NCBI GenBank assembly: GCA_963834825.1
Contig: CAWICZ010000014.1
Location: 248,001-312,000, forward strand
Direction of reading: 5' to 3'
Length of the DNA stretch: 64,000 nt
Origin: JACDAN01 sp963834825
GTDB taxonomy: Bacteria; Actinomycetota; Thermoleophilia; Gaiellales; Gaiellaceae
Each line of letters starts with the position of its first letter. Position 1 is the first letter of the stretch. The notes beneath the pieces were generated by a model that saw only the letters and a program-made list of their open reading frames with translations, was not told the DNA's origin and ran no database searches. Below, piece by piece: positions 7,699 to 16,219 of the stretch. The translations under genes were made by a program, and so were the position numbers.

Positions 7699-8526
7699 CT
7701 ACCGCGGAGCCCACGAAAGCGCGGAGACACTCTCGCGGTCGGGCGTCAGCAGGCGCCGGTTCTCGCCGTCGGCATCGACGCGCCAGAGGCGGTAGTGGCC
7801 GGTCGGGCTCCCCTGACTCGACAGGAACGCGATCTGCGTGCCGTCGGGCGACCAGTCGGGGCGCGCGTCGGCCCCCGGCGCGACCGGGAGCCGCCGCCGG
7901 TCGGTGCCGCCGACGGCCTCCGTCCAGAGCTCGCCGCGGAGCACGAACACGAAGCGTCGGCCGTCCGGCGACCAGTCGGGTGCGATCCCTTGGCCGCGGA
8001 TGCGCTTCGCGCTCGCGTCGGGGTTCATGGTGAAGATGCCCGAGGGGTGGCCGGCACGCGAGGCGGCGAAGGCCCAGGCGATCCGCTTCCCGTTCGGCGC
8101 CCAATCGGGCTCGTTGTCCTCTCCGCGATTGGACGTGAGCCGCCGGAGGCCCTTCCCGTCGACGCCGACGACGAAGACTTCAGACTTGTACCCGGGGACG
8201 TAGCGAACAAATGCGAGTCGCCGACCGTCGGGCGACCACGTCGGCTGGAGGTCGATCGTCGGGCTCGTCGTCACGCGGCGAAGGCCCGTCCCGTCCGCGT
8301 TCATCACCCAGATGCCGTCTCTGCGCAAAGACGCGAAGGCGATGCGCGACCCGTTCCGCGACCACGCCGGCCAGTCTCCGCCTTCGCCGTTCGGTAGCGG
8401 ACGCTCCACGCCCTCGTCGAGGCTCCAGAGGGCGTCGTCCGAGCCGAACGCGATCGGGCCGTTCTCGGCCGCGGCGGCCGGGTGGGCCACTGCGAGCAGC
8501 AGCGCGGCGAGGAGGATTCCCGTCAT
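7699..8526 (-). CDS. TolB-like beta-propeller, exported
   Basis: Signal peptide MTGILLAALLLAVAHPAAA, then about six WD40-like PD40 repeats, each carrying a variant of PxWSPDGxxxAF (WPAWSRNGSRIAFAS, PTWSPDGRRLAFVR, PDWAPNGKRIAWAF, PDWSPDGRRFVFVL, PDWSPDGTQIAFLS). Such propellers bind partners or ligands in the cell envelope; no catalytic residues are visible. ATG 8526 is preferred over the upstream in-frame start at 8565 because it places the signal peptide at the N-terminus and has TACGGT 6 nt upstream. Convergent with the HIT gene. Confidence 0.8.
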   Translation of the reverse strand: MTGILLAALLLAVAHPAAAAENGPIAFGSDDALWSLDEGVERPLPNGEGGDWPAWSRNGSRIAFASLRRDGIWVMNADGTGLRRVTTSPTIDLQPTWSPDGRRLAFVRYVPGYKSEVFVVGVDGKGLRRLTSNRGEDNEPDWAPNGKRIAWAFAASRAGHPSGIFTMNPDASAKRIRGQGIAPDWSPDGRRFVFVLRGELWTEAVGGTDRRRLPVAPGADARPDWSPDGTQIAFLSSQGSPTGHYRLWRVDADGENRRLLTPDRESVSALSWAPR

Positions 8527-8532
8527 GCCTCG

Positions 8533-8538
8533 ACCGTA
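8533..8538 (-). promoter_or_regulatory. -10-like box, leaderless configuration
   Basis: TACGGT on the minus strand, 6 nt before ATG 8526 of the propeller gene. Confidence 0.45.
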
Positions 8539-8716
8539 GCTGTGGCGTGTGACGATTCCGGGCATGGCGACATCAGAAAACTGGGTGCATCAGTGCCGCA
8601 ACCTCAGCCGAGGGTCCGCGTCCCCGGGCGCGCCCTGTCGCTCGATCAGGCGAGGCGGTTGACGGCGGTTACGATCGACGATTCCCAACGACCCGCGCTA
8701 CTACGGAGGTGATCGG

Positions 8717-9355
8717 ATGAACGACAAGCCGAACGTGGAAGGTCGCGCACCTCGACGACATCGAGCGGCGCGGCAGAGACATTCCGGTGCGCGAGCACCT
8801 CGGGATCCACGCATTCGGAATCAACGCCTACACGCCCGGCGAGGACGGCACGCTGATCGGCGAGCACGACGAGGCCGGGTCGGGCCAGGAGGAGCTGTAC
8901 ATCGTGCTCGACGGTAAGGCGACCTTCGAGGTGACGGCGAGGCGATCGACGCGCCGCCAGGAACACTCGTGTTCGTCGGGCCGGAGTCGCGGCGGAAGGC
9001 GACCGGGGACGGAACCGTCCTCGCTGTCGGCGCCACACCCGGCGAGGCGTACCAGGGGATCGACTGGGGTGAGGCGTGGCCGTTCCACAGCGAGTCCATG
9101 ACGGCCTACGGCGAACAGCGGTACGCCGACGCGCTCGAAGCGGTCCGCGGTGGCCTCGAGCACATGCCGGACCACGCGGGCTTGCATTACAACTACGCGT
9201 GCTTCGCAACGCTCGCGGGCGACACCGGCGACGACACGTTCGCCCACCTCCGACGGTCCGTCGAGCTGTTCCCGCGGTTCCGCGAGGACGCGCGCAGAGA
9301 CGACGACTTCGCCGCCGTACGCGACGACCCGCGGTTCGAGGAGGCTCTTCGCTGA
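8717..9355 (+). pseudogene. cupin + TPR protein, two apparent frameshifts
   Basis: In order and in three frames: MNDKPN (ATG 8717 after GGAGGTGATCGG), WKVAHLDDIERRGRDIPVRE to GQEELYIVLDGKATFEV (a cupin barrel), then EAIDAPPGTLVFVGPESRRK and a C-terminal TPR-like part (GEQRYADALEAVRGGLEHMP, HYNYACFATLAGD). Frame changes fall near 8735 (one extra base) and 8945 (one base missing). It is clearly paralogous to the intact protein at 61786-62433, which shows the expected uninterrupted architecture. Function unknown; cupin/TPR fusions of this type are common in actinobacteria. Confidence 0.75.
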
Positions 9356-9426
9356 GCGCGCAGGTCTCGACCCACGACGAGCTGAGCTAGTCCGGCTGAA
9401 ATTCCAGCCGTGCTGGCAAACGTTAG

Positions 9427-9491
9427 GACGAGCTGCCCGACGTGCCTGAGAGAGGCTCGCCGAGGCCAGGAAGGTCGCGGCGGGGTTGTGA
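9427..9491 (+). pseudogene. 3'-end remnant of a second HIT-like gene
   Basis: These 65 bp align with the last codons of the HIT gene at about 7605-7672: DELPDVPE here against DALPNVPD there, then LAEARKVAAGL-stop against LADAARKVAAAM-stop, with AGGAAGGTCGCGGCGG identical in both. The rest of the gene is absent. The remaining sequence between 9356 and 9578 shows no other feature. Confidence 0.55.
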
Positions 9492-9578
9492 AGTCATCCG
9501 TTCCCCGCCGGTGTGCGCTCGCTCATCAGTAGTGGCGACGTCGGTCCGCGAGCGATGCACGGTGAGTGTCGCGGCGCG

Positions 9579-9584
9579 TACCGT
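9579..9584 (+). promoter_or_regulatory. -10-like box, leaderless configuration
   Basis: TACCGT, 7 nt before ATG 9592 of the ABC operon; it also supports that ATG over an upstream in-frame GTG at 9442. Confidence 0.4.
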
Positions 9585-9591
9585 CCCGGCC

Positions 9592-10536
9592 ATGCGGAAC
9601 GAGGCGGCGCGGTCAACCGTGCCTGAATCCCAGTCGGAAGCCGTCATCTCCGCTCGCGGAGTCGTGAAGCGCTACGGGCGCACACTCGCGCTCGCGGGTC
9701 TGGACGCCGACATCGGCCCGGGCATCACCGGTCTGCTCGGCTCGAACGGGGCCGGCAAGACGACGTTCATCTCGCTCATTCTCGGGCTGCGCTCCCGGGA
9801 CGAGGGTGCGTTGACCGTGCTCGGCCAGGATCCCGCGACAGCGGGCATCGCCGTCCGATCGCGGGTCGGGTACGCACCCGAGCACCACGACCTGCCCGCC
9901 GAGCTCTCGGCGACCGACTTCGTGCGACATCTCGCGGAGATGCACCTGATCCCGCGCCGCGCGGCAGTTCAGCGCGCGAACGAGGCGCTATGGCTGGTCG
10001 GCCTAGGCGAAGAGCGCTTCCGGGCCGTGGGGCTCATGTCCACGGGGCAGCGGCAACGGGTCAAGCTCGCCTCGGCGATCGCCCACGATCCCGAGCTCGT
10101 CCTTCTCGACGAGCCGACCGACGGGCTCGACCCGATGCAGCGCACGGAGATGCTCGCCCTCATCCGTCGCATCGGCACCGAGTTCGGCGTGCACATCGTC
10201 CTGTCGTCGCACCACCTCGAGGAGGCGGAGCGGATCTGCGACGCGGTCGTGATCGTCGAGGGCGGAGAGGTCGTGCGCGCCGGAGCGCTCGCCGACCTTC
10301 GTCGAGGCCCTGAGGGGCTCGTCGTCGAGGTGGACGAGCGGGCCGACGAGCTGGCCTCGATGCTCGTTGCCCGCGGTCTCGACGTGACCGTCGATGGCGG
10401 TGTGCTCCTCCTCAGTGCGGCCGACGAGGCGTACGACGCGGTCCGTGACGCCGTCGCCGACCTCGGTGTCGGACTGCGACGCCTCGAGCCGCGCGGACGG
10501 ACGCTCGAGGACGTCTACCTCGGGGTGGGCTCGTGA
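9592..10536 (+). CDS. ABC transporter ATP-binding protein (CcmA/drug-exporter type)
   Basis: ATPase of an ABC-2-type exporter. Walker A GSNGAGKT (about 50-57), Q-loop VGYAPEHHD, signature STGQRQR (about 150-156), Walker B LVLLDEP (about 169-175) and H-loop VLSSHHLEE are all present. The about 90-residue C-terminal extension is the small beta domain common in this class. First of four genes joined by 4-nt overlaps, each ATPase followed by its own permease. Substrate not deducible. Confidence 0.9.
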   Translation: MRNEAARSTVPESQSEAVISARGVVKRYGRTLALAGLDADIGPGITGLLGSNGAGKTTFISLILGLRSRDEGALTVLGQDPATAGIAVRSRVGYAPEHHDLPAELSATDFVRHLAEMHLIPRRAAVQRANEALWLVGLGEERFRAVGLMSTGQRQRVKLASAIAHDPELVLLDEPTDGLDPMQRTEMLALIRRIGTEFGVHIVLSSHHLEEAERICDAVVIVEGGEVVRAGALADLRRGPEGLVVEVDERADELASMLVARGLDVTVDGGVLLLSAADEAYDAVRDAVADLGVGLRRLEPRGRTLEDVYLGVGS

Positions 10537-11411
10537 CAGCCGGCCAGGACGCACGCCTCTACGACCTGGGTTACCGAGTCTATGACGGCCCGCGCGAGCG
10601 GCCGGCGCGGGCGATCCTGACGCTCGCCGAGTTCACCGCGCGTCGCGTGCTCGGCCTCGGGCGGGGAGCGCGCCACAAGGTCCTGCCGGCAATCACCCTC
10701 GTGATCGCGTTTCTTCCCGCCTTGTTCTCAGTCGCATTCGCGGTGCTCGTGGACGACGTCGTCGCCCAGGACCTCATCGGCTACGGCGACTACATGTTCA
10801 TCATCGGGAGCGCGCTGGCGCTCTTCGCAGCACTGGTCGCTCCGGAGGCGCTGTGCCCTGACAAGCGCACAGGGATGCTCGGCCTTTACCTCGCCGGGCC
10901 GCTGGATCGCAATCGGTATCTGATCGCAAAGGGAGCGGGTGTCGTCGCCGTCATGCTCCTGATCACCCTCGGCCCGCTCCTCTTCATGCTGCTCGCCTAC
11001 GTGCTTGCGGGGCTTGGGCCCTCCGCCACCGAGGCGCCCAAGCTCCTACTGCGCATCTTGGCGGCCGGGATCATGACGGCGCTCCTCTACGCCTCGATGT
11101 CGATGGCGGTCTCGAGCTTCACCACTCGACGAGCCGCAGCCGCGGTCGGCGTCGTGCTCCTCCTCTTCGTCCCGGTGAGCGTCGTGCGTTCGGCGATCGA
11201 CAGCGCCGGTGCGCCGAATGAGCTCGACCTACTCAGCTCTCCCTTCGTTGCGTTCGAGCTCGCCTACCGGATCTTCGGCGAGACCCCCGACAGCACCGAT
11301 CCGGTGACCAAGCTCTCCACGTGGCTCGTCGCCGGCGGCGTCGGCGGGGCCATCGTGGCCGGCGCGCTGGTCTGCTGGTTCCGCTATCGCCGGCTCGAGG
11401 CGTTTCGGTGA
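10533..11411 (+). CDS. ABC transporter permease
   Basis: A 292-residue integral membrane protein with a cytoplasmic N-terminus (YDLGYRVYDGPRERPARAI) and about six hydrophobic helices (e.g. VLPAITLVIAFLPALFSVAF, GVVAVMLLITLGPLLFMLL). Its GTG start overlaps the ATPase stop (GTGA), so translation is coupled and the two should form one transporter. Member of the ABC-2 permease superfamily by context and topology. Confidence 0.85.
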   Translation: MTAGQDARLYDLGYRVYDGPRERPARAILTLAEFTARRVLGLGRGARHKVLPAITLVIAFLPALFSVAFAVLVDDVVAQDLIGYGDYMFIIGSALALFAALVAPEALCPDKRTGMLGLYLAGPLDRNRYLIAKGAGVVAVMLLITLGPLLFMLLAYVLAGLGPSATEAPKLLLRILAAGIMTALLYASMSMAVSSFTTRRAAAAVGVVLLLFVPVSVVRSAIDSAGAPNELDLLSSPFVAFELAYRIFGETPDSTDPVTKLSTWLVAGGVGGAIVAGALVCWFRYRRLEAFR

Positions 11412-12331
11412 CGGACGAGCCGCGAGTCGTCGCGGAGAACGTCTCGAAGTGGTTCGGCGCGCTCGTCGCCGTGTCGGATGTCAGCTTCGACGTCGGACCT
11501 GGGGTGACGGCGCTGCTCGGCCCCAACGGCGCCGGCAAATCGACGATGTTCCGCATGCTCTGCGGGCTCGCCCGGCCGTCCAAAGGCACGGTCCGCGTAC
11601 TCGGCCGGGATCCCCGCGCTGACACGGGCGTCAGCCGACGCATCGGCCTCGTACCGCAGCAGGAGAGCGTCTTCGAGCCGCTGACGGCCCGGGAGTTCGT
11701 CACCCTCTCCGCGAAGCTGCAGGGCCTCCGCGATCCCGGCGGCGCTGCGGCCAGGGCGCTCGAGACGGTCGACCTCGACCCGTCGGACTCCCGCCGACTG
11801 CCGGCGTACTCGAAGGGGATGCGGCAGCGCGTGAAGGTCGCCCAGGGGGTCGTCCACGATCCGGCCGTGCTCGTGCTCGACGAGCCGCTGACCGGGCTCG
11901 ACCCGCGTCAGCGGATGGACATGGTCGCCTTGTTCCGGCGTCTGGGCGGCGAAGGGCGCTGCGTGATCGTGTCCAGCCACGTGCTCGAGGAGGTGGAGCG
12001 GTTGGGCTCGCAGGTCCTCGTCATGTCGCAGGGCCGGCTGGCGGCCGCGGGCGACTTCCACGAGCTGCGCGCGCTCATGGACGACCGGCCGATGCGAATT
12101 CGCGTCCGCACCGACCGGCCACGCGAGCTGGCCGGTGCCCTGATCCAAGCGGGGACGGCGGTCGGCGTGCGGCTCGACGGAGACGAGGCGCTCGAGCTCG
12201 ACACGAGGGACGCCAGGGCTCTGGCCCACGCACTCGCCCCGGTCGCGCGCGACCGGAATGCGCGCCTCTACGAGGTGCATCCGCTCGACGCGGATCTCGA
12301 GGGCGTGTTCCGTTACGTGGTGCAGCGATGA
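11408..12331 (+). CDS. ABC transporter ATP-binding protein, second copy
   Basis: Start GTG 11408 overlaps the previous stop (GTGA). Walker A GPNGAGKST (about 38-46), Q-loop IGLVPQQES, signature SKGMRQR (about 135-141), Walker B VLVLDEP (about 154-160) and H-loop IVSSHVLEE are intact. Same architecture as the ATPase at 9592, including the C-terminal extension (VRTDRPRELAGALIQAG), so the operon looks like a duplicated ATPase-permease unit that has diverged. It probably pairs with the following permease, giving a heteromeric exporter or two related ones. Confidence 0.9.
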   Translation: MTDEPRVVAENVSKWFGALVAVSDVSFDVGPGVTALLGPNGAGKSTMFRMLCGLARPSKGTVRVLGRDPRADTGVSRRIGLVPQQESVFEPLTAREFVTLSAKLQGLRDPGGAAARALETVDLDPSDSRRLPAYSKGMRQRVKVAQGVVHDPAVLVLDEPLTGLDPRQRMDMVALFRRLGGEGRCVIVSSHVLEEVERLGSQVLVMSQGRLAAAGDFHELRALMDDRPMRIRVRTDRPRELAGALIQAGTAVGVRLDGDEALELDTRDARALAHALAPVARDRNARLYEVHPLDADLEGVFRYVVQR

Positions 12332-13071
12332 GCGCAACGGAAGCGGTCTCGGCCCGTCCCGGCACGCTCGTCTCGCTGACGGCGTTCTACCGGCTGCTGC
12401 TGCGCACGCAGATCACGATTCCCCGCCTGCTCGGGATCGGCGGCCTCGGCGCGCTCTCCGTCTTGATCGGACTGTTCGCGCGCTTCGACGACAACTCTGC
12501 CCAGGCGGCGGCGGACGCCGTCGGTGGCTATGGGCTCGGGATTCTCGTGCCGCTGGCGACCCTCTGGCTCGGCACTTCGGCGATCGGCGACCTCGTGGAG
12601 GACAAGCTGCTCGTCTATCTGTCGCTGAAGCCCGTGCCACGCTGGCAGCTTCCTGCCGCCGCCGTGCTCGCGACCGTCAGCATCGTCATCCCGCTCACCG
12701 CGGTGCCGCTCACGGTCTCGACCATCGTGGCCGGAGCGAGCGATGTAGCCGTGGCGACATTTCTGGCTGCGGCGCTCGGCGCGCTCGCGTACTCCGGCCT
12801 GTTCGTCGCGGCGGGCATCTGGTTTCGGCGTGCGGTCTGGTGGGGGCTCGCGTTCGTTCTGATCTGGGAGAACGTCGTCGCCTACTCGGCTCAGGGCGCG
12901 GGGCGCTTCACGGTGATCGGCTGGGCATCGTCGGTGCTCGGCTTGGCGCCCGAGATCGACGTGCAGCTCGGAGCCGGCTCGGCCGCCGCTGCGTTCGTCG
13001 TCCTCCCCGCAATCGCGATCGCGGGCTGGCTGGCCGCGACGTGGCGCTACGGCCGCGCCGACATCGACTAG
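12328..13071 (+). CDS. ABC transporter permease, second copy
   Basis: A 247-residue membrane protein, about six helices (LLGIGGLGALSVLIGLFAR, AAAVLATVSIVIPLTAVPLTV, VVLPAIAIAGWLAATWRYGR). ATGA overlap with the second ATPase. Its TAG stop lies inside a perfect palindrome that also contains the stop of the convergent gene. Confidence 0.85.
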   Translation: MSATEAVSARPGTLVSLTAFYRLLLRTQITIPRLLGIGGLGALSVLIGLFARFDDNSAQAAADAVGGYGLGILVPLATLWLGTSAIGDLVEDKLLVYLSLKPVPRWQLPAAAVLATVSIVIPLTAVPLTVSTIVAGASDVAVATFLAAALGALAYSGLFVAAGIWFRRAVWWGLAFVLIWENVVAYSAQGAGRFTVIGWASSVLGLAPEIDVQLGAGSAAAAFVVLPAIAIAGWLAATWRYGRADID

Positions 13072-13085
13072 TGCCGGGGCACTAG
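13068..13085. terminator. bidirectional hairpin containing both convergent stop codons
   Basis: CTAGTGC-cggg-GCACTAG is a perfect 7-bp stem with a 4-nt loop. One arm contains the permease TAG; the other contains, on the minus strand, the TAG of the DUF3892-like gene. Confidence 0.6.
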
Positions 13086-13903
13086 GCCGCCAGTCGGCGC
13101 AGCTCGAGATTCAAGGCATCGCTCTTCAAGCCCGGCGGCCGGCAGTTCGGGTTCAGCGACAACTGCGCGAGCTGGATCGAGACCTGGTCCGAGTCCACGA
13201 GCTCCTCGGGGAGGCGGACGCGCAGCTCGTAGACGGTGAAGTCACGGTCGATCCGGACGGCTGCGGCCGGATCGAACGCTCCCAGATGGCCGATGTGCGT
13301 GAGCGCGAACCATCCGCGCCGCTCGAGCGGATCCGGGAGCCGGGTGGTCTCCGCCGGCTTCTCCTCGAGCGGCTGCTCACCGTTGACCCTCACTTCGTAG
13401 CGATACGAGAAGGGTGCGACGAAGCGAACGAAGATCGTCCGTGCCGGGAGCAGGGTGTAGGGGCCCAGGTGATCGATCGGGTGTGGTCCCCGCCTGTTCG
13501 TGAAGACGCCAAGTCGTCTGGTGATGGTCGGCTCGTTCGCCGCGCGTTGCAGGCGCGGTGTCCGGGCGGCGGGGAGGCCGGACGACAATTCGTCGGGCAT
13601 TCGATCGGTGACGACCGGGATCTGCGGCGCCAGGTTCATCAGGGTGTCCTCCCGCTCGCCGTCCCCGGCCGCGCGCAGGTATTTCTTCCCGTTGCGTCGC
13701 TCGACGAAGAGTGCGAGGCGGTCCTGCGTTTCCCACGCCGTCTTCCGGTTGACGTAGAACGACCAGAAGCCGCTCTCGACCAACCTGACGATGTCGGCGT
13801 GCCTGAGTCCCCAGGGCTGGTCTCGGCCAAAGAACTGGTCGATGCCGCCGAGTGACGTGATCTCGCCGTTCTCCTTCGTCGCGTAGCTGATCTCCACACA
13901 CAT
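13082..13903 (-). CDS. DUF3892-like protein with a novel C-terminal extension
   Basis: 273 residues from ATG 13903, which follows AAGGGGGA by about 7 nt. Residues 1-100 fit the DUF3892 pattern: ISYATKENGEITSLGGI, WGLRHADIVRLVESGFWSFYV, KKYLRAAGDGEREDTLMNLAP. The rest (about 110-273) is unfamiliar: RTIFVRFVAPFSYRYEVRVN, then RGWFALTHIGHLGAFDP and FTVYELRVRLPEELVDSDQV, apparently beta-rich. No signal peptide. A longer in-frame start at 14473 is rejected because it would run through the divergent glycosyltransferase gene. Function unknown. Confidence 0.65.
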   Translation of the reverse strand: MCVEISYATKENGEITSLGGIDQFFGRDQPWGLRHADIVRLVESGFWSFYVNRKTAWETQDRLALFVERRNGKKYLRAAGDGEREDTLMNLAPQIPVVTDRMPDELSSGLPAARTPRLQRAANEPTITRRLGVFTNRRGPHPIDHLGPYTLLPARTIFVRFVAPFSYRYEVRVNGEQPLEEKPAETTRLPDPLERRGWFALTHIGHLGAFDPAAAVRIDRDFTVYELRVRLPEELVDSDQVSIQLAQLSLNPNCRPPGLKSDALNLELRRLAA

Positions 13904-14036
13904 GGTTCGTCCCCCTTGCTCCTCCTGTTTCTTCTGTCGCTTCCAGGCTAGGTAGCAGGGTGGGTCGTGTCGTTCGCGCGGGTGACAGGAGAAGTGTCCA
14001 GCGGTTGACAGAGCCGTGGCGTCATAGTTCGCCGGC

Positions 14037-15173
14037 ATGAAGGTCGGGATCGTCGTCCCGTACTCCTGGTCGTTCTGGGGCGCAGTCGTCGAGCACGCAG
14101 AGCTGCAGGCCGAGGCGCTCCAGCGCCTCGGCGTCGAGACGCGGACGATCATGGGCAACGACCCGCCCGGGCAGTTCACCCGGGCGCTGCATCCGCGCGT
14201 CGGGCGCGACGGCCCGCCGCCGCCCGACGTGATTCCCGTCGGCCGCTCGGCGATCGTCCCGGCCAACGCGTCGCTCCCGAACATCATCCTCGGGCCGCGG
14301 TCGGTCCTGCGCGTGAAGCGGGTGCTCGAGCGCGAGCGGTTCGATCTGCTCCACGTCCATGAACCGATGACGCCGGTGCTGGCGATCGGGGCGTTGGCGA
14401 TGACGCGTTCCCCTGTCGTTGCGACCTTCCACGCCTCCGGCGGGCTGGCCTGGACGAAGCCCGGGATGCCCATCTGGGGGTTCTTGCTCGACCGGATCGA
14501 TGCGCGGATCGCGGTGTCCGAGCAGGCTCGTGAAACGGCTCAGCGTTACTCGCCCGGGACGTATGAAGTGATTCCGAACGGCGTTCTCATACCCCCGCAG
14601 GCAGACCCGTCGGGCCGCGAGCACCGGATCCTCTTCGTCGGGCGCCAGGAGGCGCGGAAGGGGCTCCCGGTCATGCTCCGCGCCTGGCCGGAGATTCATC
14701 GCCGGACCGGCGCGCGGCTCCGCGTGATCGGTGCGGATCCGCTCGCGGTCAGGCTCCTGCTCGCGCGGGGGCGGATTCCGGAGGAGGGGATCGACGCGCT
14801 CGGTTTCCTGCCGCAGGAGCAGCTCACCGCGGAGCTGCTGGCGGCGAAGGCGATGGCGGCGCCGTCCCTGGGCGGCGAAAGCTTCGGGATGGTGCTGACC
14901 CGTGCGTTCGCGGCAGCTCTCCCGGTCGTGGCCTCCGACATCGACGGGTACCGTGCCGTCATGACGCCGGAGACGGGCTTCAGCGTGCCGCCGGGCGATC
15001 CGGCGGCCCTGACGGATGCGCTCGTCGAGCTGCTCTCGGACGAGGACAGGCGCTGCCGGCTCGGGCTCGCGGCGCGACGAATCGCGGAAGAGCGGTACTC
15101 CTGGGACAAGGTCGGACGTCGCCTGGTCGGCGTGTACGAGCAAGTCCTCGGGCGGGTGCCGGCGGCGGCATGA
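14037..15173 (+). CDS. glycosyltransferase family 4 (PimA-like)
   Basis: GT-B glycosyltransferase of 378 residues. The N-terminal half opens with MKVGIVVPYSWSFWGAVVEH, very like phosphatidylinositol mannosyltransferases and their GVxxH motif; the C-terminal nucleotide-sugar domain has ILFVGRQEARKGLPVMLRAW and the acidic motif PSLGGESFGMVLTRAFAA. Likely transfers mannose or a related sugar to a lipid at the inner membrane face. CATAGT lies 8 nt before the ATG. It is coupled by ATGA to the flippase-like gene, which fits glycolipid synthesis followed by translocation or lipid modification. Confidence 0.85.
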   Translation: MKVGIVVPYSWSFWGAVVEHAELQAEALQRLGVETRTIMGNDPPGQFTRALHPRVGRDGPPPPDVIPVGRSAIVPANASLPNIILGPRSVLRVKRVLERERFDLLHVHEPMTPVLAIGALAMTRSPVVATFHASGGLAWTKPGMPIWGFLLDRIDARIAVSEQARETAQRYSPGTYEVIPNGVLIPPQADPSGREHRILFVGRQEARKGLPVMLRAWPEIHRRTGARLRVIGADPLAVRLLLARGRIPEEGIDALGFLPQEQLTAELLAAKAMAAPSLGGESFGMVLTRAFAAALPVVASDIDGYRAVMTPETGFSVPPGDPAALTDALVELLSDEDRRCRLGLAARRIAEERYSWDKVGRRLVGVYEQVLGRVPAAA

Positions 15174-16219
15174 GCTGGGCTTTTACGCGTAGCTGGTTCG
15201 TTCGCGGGCTCTTCGCCGTCTCCATGGTGATCACGATCGTCGGCCTCCTCTGGTGGCGCGGGCCCGACTGGGATCGCGTCGGCGATGCGTTCGGCCGCGT
15301 CTCCTGGAGCTGGGTCGCGGTCGCGTTCGGCCTCAACCTGCTTTCCGTCGTGATTCGGGCGTCGGCGTGGCAGATCGTCATCCACCAGGCGCTACCCGAG
15401 GATCAGCAGCCGCCGTTCCGCCGAGTGTTCTCTGCGTTCTCGATCGGCCTGCTCGGCAACGCGGTTCTGCCCGGACGGATCGGCGAGCTGGCCCGGGTCG
15501 CCGTGCTGGCGCGCGACATGCCGCGGGGCGAAGGAGCGACGGGGCGGCTACTGGGGTCGGTCTTCGCCCACCGGCTGTTCGATCTCGTGCCTGCCCTGAT
15601 CCTGACCGGCTTCGTTCTCGCCACGGCGAGGATCCCGCGGTGGGCGATCACGAGCCTCGAGATCGTGATCATCGGCGGGATCGTCGTCTTCCTCGTGACG
15701 ATGCTCGTCGCCGGGCTCGAGCACCGCCCTCTGCCCGAGAGCGCCAGGGCCCTGAGGAGGCTTCTGGCGATGGCGCGACTGGGACTTGGCGTCCTGCGGG
15801 AGCCGCTGGCGGCCGTCGCCGCCGCGCTCCTCCAGAGTGCGGGCTGGGTCGTTCAGCTCTTCGCGGTGTGGGCGACGATGTACGCGTTCGGCATCGAGGA
15901 GCCTCTGTCCGCCGCCGCTCTCGTCCTCCTGTTGATGAACGTCGCGATGATCTTCCCCCTCTGGCCGGGGAACATCGGCCTGCTCCAGGCCGTCGTGGCG
16001 CTGCCGCTCCGTTCCTACGGGGTCCCGTACTCGACTGGGATTGCGTTCGGGCTGGGCCTCCAGGTGCTGGAGATGTCGGTCGGCGTCGGCCTCGGGCTGC
16101 TGTTCCTGGCCCGGGAGGGGCTCACGCTCGCCTCGCTCCGTGGCATGCCCAGCGATGCGCCCGAGCGCGACGAGGCGGAGCCCGAGGAGCCTCGTGCTCG
16201 CGCTCGCATGTCCGGCTAG
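15170..16219 (+). CDS. lysylphosphatidylglycerol synthase TM-domain / flippase-like membrane protein
   Basis: 349 residues with about eight transmembrane helices and the family hallmarks near SWSWVAVAFGLNLLSVVIRA, LGNAVLPGRIGELARVAVLA and WPGNIGLLQAVVALPLRSYG, typical of the UPF0104/LPG_synthase_TM family. Such proteins often sit beside glycosyltransferases in glycolipid loci. The charged C-terminal tail (ERDEAEPEEPRARARMSG) is cytoplasmic. Its 3' end overlaps the glycerate kinase start by 26 nt. Confidence 0.8.
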   Translation: MSWAFTRSWFVRGLFAVSMVITIVGLLWWRGPDWDRVGDAFGRVSWSWVAVAFGLNLLSVVIRASAWQIVIHQALPEDQQPPFRRVFSAFSIGLLGNAVLPGRIGELARVAVLARDMPRGEGATGRLLGSVFAHRLFDLVPALILTGFVLATARIPRWAITSLEIVIIGGIVVFLVTMLVAGLEHRPLPESARALRRLLAMARLGLGVLREPLAAVAAALLQSAGWVVQLFAVWATMYAFGIEEPLSAAALVLLLMNVAMIFPLWPGNIGLLQAVVALPLRSYGVPYSTGIAFGLGLQVLEMSVGVGLGLLFLAREGLTLASLRGMPSDAPERDEAEPEEPRARARMSG

